Below, piece by piece: positions 1-6,588 of a DNA stretch of 10,854 nt. Each line of letters opens with the position of its first letter. Position 1 is the stretch's first letter. The notes under the pieces are model-generated. The model made no database searches. It was not told where the DNA came from and saw nothing but the letters and a program-made list of their open reading frames with translations. This DNA is from Succinivibrionaceae bacterium UBA3769 (GTDB taxonomy: Bacteria; Pseudomonadota; Gammaproteobacteria; Enterobacterales; Succinivibrionaceae): positions 541 to 11,394 of the forward strand of contig DFFT01000060.1 in NCBI GenBank assembly GCA_002372325.1. The letters are read 5' to 3'. The translations under genes and the position numbers were made by a program.

Positions 1-128
1 AAATTAAAAAACAAACGGTTATCGAGCTTTATACTGAGGGGCTGCTCTCTGCTGAAGCAGCAGCAAAGAAGTTAAATATGACTGTTCCGGCATTTTTGGA
101 GCTGGTGAAAGCAAAAGCATCAGTCTGA
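1..128 (+). CDS. C-terminal tail of a small antitoxin-like (UPF0175-like) protein, partial
   Basis: The window opens inside this gene. The frame starting at base 3 is open for 41 codons and ends at TGA 126-128. The visible tail has the pattern IELYTEG-LLSAEAAAKKL-NMTVPAFLEL, a short helix-turn-helix-like arrangement: an LY..G turn, an Ala-rich helix, then a helix with F-L-E-L. This resembles the C-terminus of UPF0175-type small proteins, which are proposed antitoxins (family knowledge), but the N-terminal half needed to confirm that is outside the window. If so, a toxin partner would normally sit next to it; none follows on this strand within 380 bp, so it would have to lie upstream. Another small DNA-binding protein with the same fold is possible. 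The open frame is clear; the family call is tentative. Confidence 0.5.
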   Translation, partial: IKKQTVIELYTEGLLSAEAAAKKLNMTVPAFLELVKAKASV

Positions 129-511
129 TCGTGATTTTTCAGAGGGGCAGCCTGCGCAGAAGACACATCTCCTTAAAGTTCTGGGGGGGTCATCCCCGAT
201 TATCCGTTGTCTTCATTTAATCCTGATCCGCCTTTTTCACGGAATACATCGCTGCTGCGGTTTGGGATTTCCGTCCTGTAGCTTCTCGCATCCCCCCACG
301 GACTAAAGCGATTTCCCGCCGGCTGTTTTTCTTTACCCTTCCAAGTCGGCCTTAATCATTATCATTGCTCCCGGAGCATACCCTCCGGAATCCGCTCCCG
401 GGACGGCATTGCTGTATTTTTCTGCTGTCCTGATCTATGATCCCTCTGTTTTTTTTTCCGCCCCCGCTCCCTGAACGGGATCAGGGGGATATCATTTCAG
501 ACGAGGTTATT
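129..511. other. Gene-free stretch upstream of the secreted-protein gene
   Basis: I see no gene in this 383 bp. It holds a short GGGG-TCAT-CCCC stem (186-197) with no T-run, so it is not a convincing terminator. At 350-364 the sequence ccttaat-c-attatca matches 11 of 14 defined positions of the 7-1-7 Fur-type palindrome TGATAAT-N-ATTATCA; the right half is perfect and the left is poor. A TATGAT hexamer at 436-441 could be the -10 of the following gene, but no good -35 lies 16-18 bp upstream. Neither site is strong enough to call alone. Confidence 0.3.
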
Positions 512-1633
512 ATGACAAGATCGGTTACCCTGGCTGCCACGGCGCTGGCTGCTCTGACCTTCAGCCTCCCGGCAGCGGCTCTGGATGCCTGGGACGTGCT
601 GGAAAACTGGGACAAGAAGACCATTTCCGTTCATCCGGCCAAGGGGGTTCCGGAAGACCTGGAGCTTCTCAAAGCCTTTAACACCGTCTATGACGTTCCC
701 GCTATTTCCGCTTACCTGAAAAAGGCGCAAAAAAAGCCGGCCGGCAAGGGCGGTTCCTTTAAGACTCTGGAGATCCGCGGCATGAACGACTGCGATGAGG
801 AAAGCTGCACGGTGTTTGCCCGGGAGGCGGATCTCGGAAATTCCCATGCGCTCTTTTTTGTGATTTTCGGGAGAGTGTCCGACATCGTTTATACGGAAAA
901 CATGATCGCCTACGACTATGACAAAAAGGCCGGCAAGCTTAAGCCCCTCCCGGATCTGCCGGCTTTGAGTCATTCTTCCGGTCTCAGCACCGCCGGTCTT
1001 GACTATCAGGTATATCACTTCAATGACGATAACACTCTGGTTATCACCGACGGGGTTACTGACGGCCCCCTGGCCGAAGCCCGTTCCGTGTTCCGTCCGG
1101 AAGGGGGAACGTACAAATATGAGGGCGCGGAAATTACCATTAATGCGGTTTATATGAAGGACGCTCTGGATGCTCTCAAGCCCGGGCTTTTTGCCTTCTA
1201 TGACGTGGATCATGACGGCAATACCGAGCTTTTCCTGAAAAACCCCGCCACAGGGCACACCATGGTTATTTCCCTGCCCGGCAATCCGGAGACCCGGGAA
1301 GCGGAGTTTATCGACGCCAGCAAAGACGGCGTTCCCTTCAGGTTTTACGAGCATGGCCTCTCTCAGGAGAGAAGCTGCGGCGCGGAATGTCTTTCCGGCT
1401 CCTATACTCTGGTAGAGAACAGCAGGGCGGTTTCCCTCCTTTCAGTGTCCGAGCCGGGAGGCCAGGGTGATTCCGGGACCGCTTCCGAGTACAAAGTCAC
1501 CTTCTGGGACGGCCGGGAAACTCAGGTCGCCCTTCCGGAAAAGAATGCCTTTATCGCAAAGCTGGGACAGCCTGAGGAGGCGGAGCTGAATTTTCAGGAA
1601 GTTAAGACCGTTAACGTCCGGTTCCCGGAGTAA
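512..1633 (+). CDS. Secreted protein of unknown function with two cysteine pairs and a DxDxDG loop
   Basis: 373 residues from ATG 512. An in-frame ATG exists at 437, but the stretch between the two encodes an unlikely Pro/Phe-rich leader. ATG 512 has GAGG at 503-506 and starts directly with a signal peptide: a basic TR, a hydrophobic Ala/Leu core to about residue 19, and cleavage expected after AAA (21-23), before LDAWD. The mature part is therefore probably periplasmic or exported. It carries two close cysteine pairs (NDCDEESC and RSCGAEC), likely disulphides, and DVDHDGNTE at residues 231-239. That motif resembles the calcium-binding turns of FG-GAP/VCBS and EF-hand-like proteins, followed by a short beta-like LFLKN. 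I do not recognise a named family. A decayed copy of the C-terminal quarter lies at 3272-3568, so the gene was part of the tandem duplication. It converges on the minus-strand gene at 1684-2910. Confidence 0.85.
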   Translation: MTRSVTLAATALAALTFSLPAAALDAWDVLENWDKKTISVHPAKGVPEDLELLKAFNTVYDVPAISAYLKKAQKKPAGKGGSFKTLEIRGMNDCDEESCTVFAREADLGNSHALFFVIFGRVSDIVYTENMIAYDYDKKAGKLKPLPDLPALSHSSGLSTAGLDYQVYHFNDDNTLVITDGVTDGPLAEARSVFRPEGGTYKYEGAEITINAVYMKDALDALKPGLFAFYDVDHDGNTELFLKNPATGHTMVISLPGNPETREAEFIDASKDGVPFRFYEHGLSQERSCGAECLSGSYTLVENSRAVSLLSVSEPGGQGDSGTASEYKVTFWDGRETQVALPEKNAFIAKLGQPEEAELNFQEVKTVNVRFPE

Positions 1634-1641
1634 CCGGGATG

Positions 1642-1662
1642 GCGCCTCTCAGGGAGAGGCGC
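1642..1662. terminator. Stem-loop between convergent genes, possible terminator
   Basis: A perfect 9-bp stem, gcgcctctc / gagaggcgc with an agg loop, starts 8 bases after the stop of the secreted-protein gene and 21 bases before the end of the convergent minus-strand gene. Neither strand has a U-run downstream of the stem; AAAA follows on the plus strand. It may protect or pause transcripts rather than act as a classical intrinsic terminator. It is missing from the second copy of the duplicated unit, where a deletion of about 107 bp spans it. Confidence 0.4.
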
Positions 1663-1683
1663 AAAACCGGGGCTTCCCGGAGC

Positions 1684-2910
1684 TCAGTCATCAGGGCTGT
1701 TCCAAAATTTATGGACTTCATTCACGCCGTGATCTATGAGAGATATCTTGTCATTAAAGGGCAATGCCTTAAAGGCCTCGTTTGACCAGACGATGGCGGT
1801 GCAGCCGTAGCTGAAGCGATGCTTTTTTCCGGGATGGCCGGGACGGCCTTCCCCGGTAATGGCAAATGCCACAGCGGGCTTGTCCGGATCCAAAGGGCGG
1901 CTTGTGATTTCTTTAAACTTATCGCCGTCCATGCGCACAATGTTTGATTTCGGGCGCTAATATCCCGGAGGCAATACGCGATGTGCCACCTTGACAAGGT
2001 AGTATGAGACGCCGCTGCACGGGTAAACGCCGATTTCCTCATCCGGCCAGAGGTACCAGCTAAATCTGGAGATGTCGGTGCCAAAGCCGCCGCCGGCGTT
2101 GCAGTTTTCAAAATCTCTGACTGCCTCATTAAATCCCTCTTCTGAGAGATGGTAAAAGGCGCGCTGCTCCAGCAGGCCGCGGAGGTCAGGATCCTGAATT
2201 TCAGCGGTCTCCCAGTAACAGTTGCTCCACCGGAACTCATTCTCGGCGAAATCAAACCATGTCTGCTCCTTAAGGTCGTCATATTCCATGAAGCCCGGGC
2301 CTTCAAAGATCAGCGCCATGGTGAACTTATTCTCCAGGCTTGATATATGACGGGGTTTTTCATCGCACACCTCCCGGACATCCGCAAGATGGTACTTTAA
2401 GCCCTGATTGGCGGTTTCCTTAATGAAGCCGCGGTATTTGGCCAGCATTTCCTCAAATTCTGTTTCCCGCATACACCTGGAAACCCTGATGCTGTTTTTA
2501 ACGTTCGCGAATTCACTTTCCGCTATGCGATCCTCTCTTTTTACGATGCGGGGATGCAGGGATCTCAGGAGCATTTCTTCGCTGAGCAGGCAGTCCCGGA
2601 GCCATTTGTAATTCTGGAAGCTGAACCACTTATGCTCCTCCAGATCCTGAGCAGTGATGTCGCCGGCTCCTTCAAAGACAAAGATGAAGGCGAGACTCTC
2701 CACGCAGGACGGGGCGGAGGTTTCGAGGATTTCCCAGTTCCAGCTGTCATTGCCGATTACCGCAGTCAGGCGGAATTTGAGATCAGGATTCTCCGCTTCC
2801 TCCCGGATAACCTCCCGGTACTTTGCCAGAAAGGCGTCATGCTGAGACACCGGCATGGCCGCATAGACCATAACGCCGTTTTTCACATTTTTAAATTCGC
2901 TTTCGTACAT
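1684..2910 (-). pseudogene. Copy A of a two-repeat protein of unknown function, interrupted by one TAG
   Basis: Reading leftwards from ATG 2908-2910 (GAGG 8 bases upstream), the frame runs 317 codons to VLPPGY and stops at TAG (1957-1959). The intact paralogue has GAG (Glu) at exactly this place. The same frame then continues without any shift to 1684, encoding the equivalent C-terminal part (RMDGDKFKEI to WNSPDD). So one base change separates this from a full-length 407-codon gene. Residues 3-103 and 131-228 are internal repeats: each has ESEF.NVKN, AKYR..I.E.A, LK(F/Y).L, a hydrophobic strand ending FEG.G, then DL.E..WF.F and a Trp. I recognise no family. It may be a fresh pseudogene, two adjacent translated pieces (GTG 1938 could restart but has no good ribosome site that I see), or a readthrough case. 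Its promoter is intact. Confidence 0.75.
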
Positions 2911-3120
2911 GAGGTGTTCCTCAATTTAGCTGCCGGGATGCCGGCGGGAAGTAAAGACTCCGGTCAAAGAGGCCGCCGGGCCGAGGCGCCGGCAGACCTT
3001 TTTAGCAAGGAGAAAGGAGAAAAGAGAAAGATGAATATTTAAGGAAGTCAGATCCGGACATCCTGAGACCGGGAAGCCGCCTTCCCGCTGAAGGCTCTGT
3101 CAGAAGACCTCGCGCTTCAG
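2911..3120 (-). promoter_or_regulatory. Long 5' leader of copy A
   Basis: The predicted start of transcription near 3121 leaves about 210 nt of untranslated leader before ATG 2910. It contains a GC-rich segment around 2965-2995 and a GCCGG-gatg-CCGGC hairpin about 22 nt upstream of the start codon, next to the GAGG ribosome site. The leader is almost identical to that of copy B apart from a 7-bp difference near 3030, although it encodes no convincing peptide. Conservation may simply reflect recent duplication. Confidence 0.45.
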
Positions 3121-3127
3121 CAATTAA

Positions 3128-3157
3128 ATTATACGAAATTCGAGTATACAAAGTCAA
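3128..3157 (-). promoter_or_regulatory. Sigma70-type promoter of copy A with an inverted repeat in the spacer
   Basis: On the minus strand TTGACT (3152-3157) and TATAAT (3128-3133, a perfect -10) are separated by 18 bp. A/T-rich DNA lies just upstream (3158-3195), as expected for an UP element. The spacer contains CGAA-a-TTCG (3134-3142), nested in TATAC...GTATA arms (3130-3148). This is a plausible operator that would block polymerase. Confidence 0.75.
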
Positions 3158-3271
3158 TGCATTTTCAAAAGTTTCTGAAAATTTTAGTTTTTATCCCCTG
3201 AGACCGCATGCCGCAAGGGCTCCGGAGGAAAGCCGGGTTTTGCTTCGCGCAGATCCGGAAGCGTTCGCGGG

Positions 3272-3568
3272 TTACCGGGCCGGGCTGTCAATCCGAAGCC
3301 CCGGGAAGCGGAGTTTTCCGCTGCCGGCGTTTTCTTCAGGTTTTACGGGCAGGGCCTTTCTCTGGAGAAAAGATGCGGCGCGGGAGGTTTTTCCGGCTCC
3401 TGCGCTCCGGCAGAGAACAGCAGGGCGGTTTCCTTCCCTGCGGTATCCGAGCCGGGAGGCAAGGGGGCTTCCGGGGCCGCTCCGGAGTACCGAATCACCT
3501 CCCGGGACGGCCGGGAAACTCAGATCTCCTTCCGGAAAAAATGCCTTTACCGCAAAGCCGGGGATTCC
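3272..3568 (+). pseudogene. Decayed 3' fragment of the secreted-protein gene (unit 2 copy)
   Basis: This stretch aligns with codons of about residues 255-350 of the secreted protein at 512-1633. Read from 3272 it gives LPG, NPKPREAEF, FRFYGQGLS, RCGAGGFSGS, AENSRAVS, SEPGGKGASG and DGRETQIS, against LPG, NPETREAEF, FRFYEHGLS, SCGAECLSGS, VENSRAVS, SEPGGQGDSG and DGRETQVA. The frame stays open over about 260 bases, with indels in multiples of three, until one base is lost in the A-run near 3535-3541. It has no start codon, no signal peptide and no C-terminus. A deletion removed the original end and joined it directly to the 3' end of copy B. It lacks the second cysteine of the RSCGAEC motif. 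No function is expected. Confidence 0.8.
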
Positions 3569-3574
3569 GAGCTT

Positions 3575-3690
3575 CAGTCATCAGGGCTGCCCCATAAGGT
3601 ACAGACTTCTTTCACTGAATATCCAGGAAAAAGGCTTGGTATATCATCCAGTCGGGGCTGTCCCATAAGGCATAGATTTCTTTCGCGCCG
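3575..3690. repeat. Local 71-bp tandem duplication at the 3' end of copy B
   Basis: Two similar blocks, 3575-3616 and 3646-3687, are offset by 71 bp. Both contain gggctg, cccataagg and ttctttc. Unit 1 has only one such block (1685-1725). Because 71 is not a multiple of three, the duplication moved copy B off its old stop codon and gave it a new C-terminus. Confidence 0.75.
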
Positions 3691-4889
3691 TACTTTATGA
3701 GAGGTATCTTTTCCTTAAAGGGCAGCGCCTTAAAGGCCTCGTTTGACCAGACGACGGCGACGCAGCCGTAGCTGAAGCGATGCCTTTTTCCGAGAACGTC
3801 GGGATAGTCGGGCCAGCCGGTACGGCCGTCCCCGGTAATGACAAATACCACGGCGGGCTTGTCCGGATCCAAAGGACGGCTTATGATGTCCTTAAACTTT
3901 TTGCCGTACATGCGCACAATGTTTGATTTCGGGCGCTCATATCCCGGAGGCAATACGCGGTGCGCCACCTTGACGAAGGCGTATGCGCGGCAGCTGCACG
4001 GATAAACGCCGATTTCCTCATCTGCAAAGTTGTACGGGCTCAGTCTGGAGATGTCGGTGTCAAAGCCGCCGAGATCCCGGCATTCCTGAAAATCGCTCAC
4101 GGCCTTATTAAATCCCTTTTCCGAGAGATGGTTAAAGGCATGCTGTTCCAGCAGGCTGCTGAGGCAAGGATCATGAATTTCAGCGGTCTCCCAGTAACAG
4201 TTGCTCCAGCAGAACTCATTCTCGGCAAAATCAAACCATGTCTGCTCCTTAAGGTCGTCATAATCCATGAAGCCAGGGCCTACAAAGATCAGCGCCATGG
4301 TGAAGTTATTCTCCAGACTTGATATATGACGGGGTTTCGCGTCGCACACCTCCCGGACATCCGCAAGATGGTACTTTAAGTTCAGATCGGCGGTTTCCTC
4401 AATGAAGCCGCGATATTTGGCCAGCAATTCCTCAAATTCTGTTTCCCGTACATACATGGAAACCCTGATGCTGTTTTTAACGTTCGCGAATTCACTTTCC
4501 GCTATGCGATCCTCTTCTTTTACGATGCGGGGATGCAGGGATCTCAGGAGCATTTCTTCGCTGAGCAGGCAGTCCCGGAGCCATTTGTAATTCGGGAAGC
4601 AGAACCACTTATGCTCCTCCAGATCCTGAGCAGTGATGTCGCCGGCTCCTTCAAAGACAAAGATGAAGGCGAGACTCTCCACGCAGGACGGGGCGGAGGT
4701 TTCGAGGATTTCCCAGTTCCAGCTGTCATTGCCGATTACCGCAGTCAGGCGGAATTTGAGATCAGGATTCTCCGCCTCCTCCCGGATAACCTCCCGGTAC
4801 TTTTCCAGAAAGGCGTCATGCTGAGACACCGGCATGGCCGCATAGACCATAACGCCGTTTTTCACATCTTTAAATTCGCTTTCGTACAT
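3612..4889 (-). CDS. Copy B of the two-repeat protein, intact, function unknown
   Basis: 425 residues from ATG 4887-4889, with GAGG 9 bases upstream. A TTG at 4904 would add MRNTI, but the paralogue lacks that in-frame extension, so the ATG is preferred. Repeat 1 (about residues 3-103) and repeat 2 (about 131-228) share ESEF..VKN, KYR..I.E.A, LK(F/Y).L, F.G.G, DL.E..WF.F and Trp. The remaining region has LSEKGF, DEEIGVYPCS, VKVAHRVLPPGY, RPLDPDKPAV, HRFSYGC and WSNEAFKALPF. There is no signal peptide or membrane segment, so it is probably cytoplasmic; the composition is acidic and rich in aromatics. The last 12 residues after SPD are a product of the local 71-bp duplication and differ from copy A, which ends SPDD. 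A six-residue insertion near the DYPDV motif also separates it from copy A. It is expressed from its own promoter with a long leader. I do not recognise the family. Confidence 0.8.
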   Translation of the reverse strand: MYESEFKDVKNGVMVYAAMPVSQHDAFLEKYREVIREEAENPDLKFRLTAVIGNDSWNWEILETSAPSCVESLAFIFVFEGAGDITAQDLEEHKWFCFPNYKWLRDCLLSEEMLLRSLHPRIVKEEDRIAESEFANVKNSIRVSMYVRETEFEELLAKYRGFIEETADLNLKYHLADVREVCDAKPRHISSLENNFTMALIFVGPGFMDYDDLKEQTWFDFAENEFCWSNCYWETAEIHDPCLSSLLEQHAFNHLSEKGFNKAVSDFQECRDLGGFDTDISRLSPYNFADEEIGVYPCSCRAYAFVKVAHRVLPPGYERPKSNIVRMYGKKFKDIISRPLDPDKPAVVFVITGDGRTGWPDYPDVLGKRHRFSYGCVAVVWSNEAFKALPFKEKIPLIKYGAKEIYALWDSPDWMIYQAFFLDIQ

Positions 4890-5107
4890 GATGGTGTTCC
4901 TCAATTTAGCTGCCGGGATGCCGGCGGGAAGTAAAGACTCCGGTCAAAGAGGCCGCCGGGCCGAGGCGCCGGCAGACCTTTTTAGCAAGGAGAAAGGAGA
5001 AAAGAGAAAGATGAAAGAAGAATATTTAAGGAAGTCAGATCCGGACATCCTGAGACCGGGAAGCCGCCTTCCTGCTGAAGGCTTTGTCAGAAGACTTCGC
5101 GCTTCAG
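4890..5107 (-). promoter_or_regulatory. Long 5' leader of copy B
   Basis: About 218 nt lie between the predicted transcription start and ATG 4889. As in copy A, it has a GCCGG-gatg-CCGGC hairpin (4912-4925) upstream of the ribosome site, and a GC-rich segment near 4945-4975. It differs from copy A mainly by seven extra bases (agaagaa). Confidence 0.45.
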
Positions 5108-5114
5108 CAGTTAA

Positions 5115-5144
5115 ATCATACGAAATTCGAGTATACAAAGTCAA
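5115..5144 (-). promoter_or_regulatory. Sigma70-type promoter of copy B
   Basis: Minus-strand TTGACT (5139-5144), an 18-bp spacer, then TATGAT (5115-5120), with an A/T-rich upstream tract (5145-5181). The CGAA-a-TTCG palindrome in the spacer (5121-5129) is kept. The -10 is one base weaker than that of copy A. Confidence 0.75.
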
Positions 5145-5533
5145 TGTATTTTCAAAAAATTCTGAAAATTTTAGTTTTTATCCGCTGAGGCCGCATGCCG
5201 CAAGGCTCCGGAGGAAAACCGGCCCTTCGGAAGCCGGCAGGGAAGCGGTTCGGGCCGGGCCGGAGGAACGGGGCAGGGGGACGGAGCAGGATTTTTACGA
5301 ACTATCCATAAGACGGAATATCAGAGTCGTACAATTAATACAGTTCAGAAAGATATCTGACGGACTCCTTCCGGAGCAGGCTTTTCCGGAAGCTGAACAG
5401 CCGCAAAGAAGTACCGCATAAGAAGAGAAGTATCGGAGCCGGCGCCGCTTTCTGACCCCCATAACCGCAGGAATGCCCCGGGAAGCCGTAATCCCCGATC
5501 CCTGCGGATAACTGAACAATTTGGAGCATTACC

Positions 5534-6304
5534 ATGACTATGAATACGAACACGACTATGACTGAAAAAGCCCTCCCTGAAAACGCCGCCGCTTCCGCTG
5601 ATGCTGTATCTCCTGAGACTGTCCCTGCCGGAGCTGTCTCCGCTGCCGCAGCTCCCGCCAGGGATGCCGTGCATTATTCCGAGGAGCAGTTCCGGAAGCT
5701 TCTGGATGCGGAACCGTATTTTCGGGAGGAGCTTGACGTTTGGGATCTGGATGACTTCACTTCGGAAATGGCGCTTCAGGGATTGCAGTCCCTTTCCGAT
5801 GTCATGACGGAAAACTCCGGCACCGTGGATACGACCTTCGATGTGCTGGGGGAGGCTCTTGAGAAGCTGGCAGACGGCACCGCGGAGGATACCCCGGAAT
5901 TTATGGAGCAGGTGATGGACAGCTACGCGGATGGCATGCGGGGCATCAGCAAGGAGGCCTCATTTGAAGATGGGCTCCGGGCGATTCTGGATACCTGCAA
6001 TCAGGAGATCCGCTTCATCAACTTCGCTAACCGCATTCTGGAGGAATTTAACTGTCCCCGGGAAGGCTCCGAGATCCCCCTGTACAATCTGGAGGAGCTC
6101 AGAAGGGATGCCGGAGATCCGGACAAGGCCGCCGCCATGTACGAGGCCATGGAGGATATCTTCAAGATAGCCGACAAGGAAAGATGCCTCCGGGAGCCGG
6201 ATCTTTTTATCAGGAACTACCTTTCGGGCAAAGTCTCCGAGTACAATGACGTCTTGCTCCGCCTGCATGATGAGCTGCTTCGGTTTACGCCGGATCCGGA
6301 ATAA
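5534..6304 (+). CDS. Acidic mostly helical protein of unknown function
   Basis: 256 residues. ATG 5534 is chosen because GGAG (5523-5526) lies 7 bases upstream. Residues about 12-45 are an Ala/Pro/Val-rich low-complexity linker, not a signal peptide because no basic N-region or hydrophobic core is present. From HYSEEQF onwards the protein is strongly acidic and predicted helical by eye, with runs such as LGEALEKLADG, PEFMEQVMDSYADGM, LRAILDTCNQEIRF and NRILEEFNC. Two cysteines are in the middle and one is in DKERCLREP. There are no catalytic motifs or membrane segments. It begins about 270 bp beyond the end of the duplicated block and is followed by a hairpin at 6328-6360. I see no clear promoter in 5261-5533. 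The Glu/Asp-rich helical body could suit a protein-binding role, but this is only a guess. I do not recognise the family. Confidence 0.8.
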   Translation: MTMNTNTTMTEKALPENAAASADAVSPETVPAGAVSAAAAPARDAVHYSEEQFRKLLDAEPYFREELDVWDLDDFTSEMALQGLQSLSDVMTENSGTVDTTFDVLGEALEKLADGTAEDTPEFMEQVMDSYADGMRGISKEASFEDGLRAILDTCNQEIRFINFANRILEEFNCPREGSEIPLYNLEELRRDAGDPDKAAAMYEAMEDIFKIADKERCLREPDLFIRNYLSGKVSEYNDVLLRLHDELLRFTPDPE

Positions 6305-6327
6305 CCAAGTGAGATCCCGCTGGGGAA

Positions 6328-6360
6328 GTCAGGAGGCCGCCCGAGGCCTCATTTCCTGAC
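6328..6360 (+). terminator. Hairpin after the acidic-protein gene, possible terminator
   Basis: A two-part stem: gtcag/ctgac outside and gaggcc/ggcctc inside, with a gcccga loop and a 5-nt bulge on the 3' side. It starts 24 bases after the stop codon. No T-run follows, so any termination would be weak or Rho-assisted. Confidence 0.4.
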
Positions 6361-6383
6361 AAATCCTGAGCCGCTCTTGTCCC

Positions 6384-6415
6384 AAAACAAAACCCGCTCC
6401 CATTCCGGGGGCGGG
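6384..6415 (-). terminator. Intrinsic terminator facing left, with no matching gene
   Basis: On the minus strand an 8-bp stem (6408-6415 with 6393-6400, one G-T pair, 7-nt loop) is followed at once by TTTTGTTTT (complement of 6384-6392). That is a textbook intrinsic terminator for leftward transcription. No minus-strand gene precedes it in 6416-7298; what does is the repeat array. It may also serve as a barrier for the plus-strand gene, but that side lacks a T-run. Confidence 0.6.
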
Positions 6416-6588
6416 CTTCTGGCGGTTCCTGAAGGGGAGTGTTTTTGCTCCTGTCATGCTTCAGACCCCGTCCCCGCAGATTTTCTGAACCCCCGCTTCA
6501 GTTTTGGTTCCGCAGATCCCGTCTGCCGGCCTTTCGGAAAATGTTCCAATGGCTGTTTCCCGGAAAAATCCCCAACCCCGCCCCCACC

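Larger units (their letters stand above)
1274..3271. repeat. Unit 1 of a ~2-kb head-to-tail segmental duplication
   Basis: This block holds the 3' end of the secreted-protein gene, the convergent minus-strand gene, and that gene's leader and promoter. The same order recurs at about 3272-5260. Matching landmarks include caatccg (1282 vs 3289), aacagcagggcggtttcc, gacggccgggaaactcag, the minus-strand genes almost throughout, the leader gtaaagactccggtcaaag, and cgcatgccgcaagg. The promoter-distal limit of the match is blurred by divergence, so the edges are approximate to a few tens of bases. Confidence 0.85.
3272..5260. repeat. Unit 2 of the segmental duplication
   Basis: Second copy, directly abutting unit 1. 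Relative to unit 1 it has lost about 107 bp between the secreted-protein fragment and the minus-strand gene, gained a local 71-bp duplication at the 3' end of that gene, gained 7 bp (agaagaa) in the leader near 5010-5030, and differs by scattered substitutions. The minus-strand gene of this unit is intact, whereas that of unit 1 has a nonsense codon. After about 5260 similarity to unit 1 is lost. Confidence 0.85.

Noticed and set aside
350..364. Fur-type operator upstream of the secreted-protein gene
   Set aside because: One half matches perfectly but the other only 4 of 7, and it lies over 140 bp from the start with no iron-related gene nearby.
437..511. Upstream ATG for the secreted-protein gene
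   Set aside because: It would put a Pro/Phe-rich stretch before a well-formed signal peptide, and has no ribosome site. ATG 512 has one.
497..1354. Long minus-strand open frame opposite the secreted-protein gene
   Set aside because: It mirrors a gene with a signal peptide, ribosome site and a diverged second copy. The antisense frame has no family features.
3208..3668. Two overlapping plus-strand open frames of 129 and 142 codons
   Set aside because: They are in the wrong frames relative to the secreted-protein gene from which this stretch derives, so their translations are meaningless.
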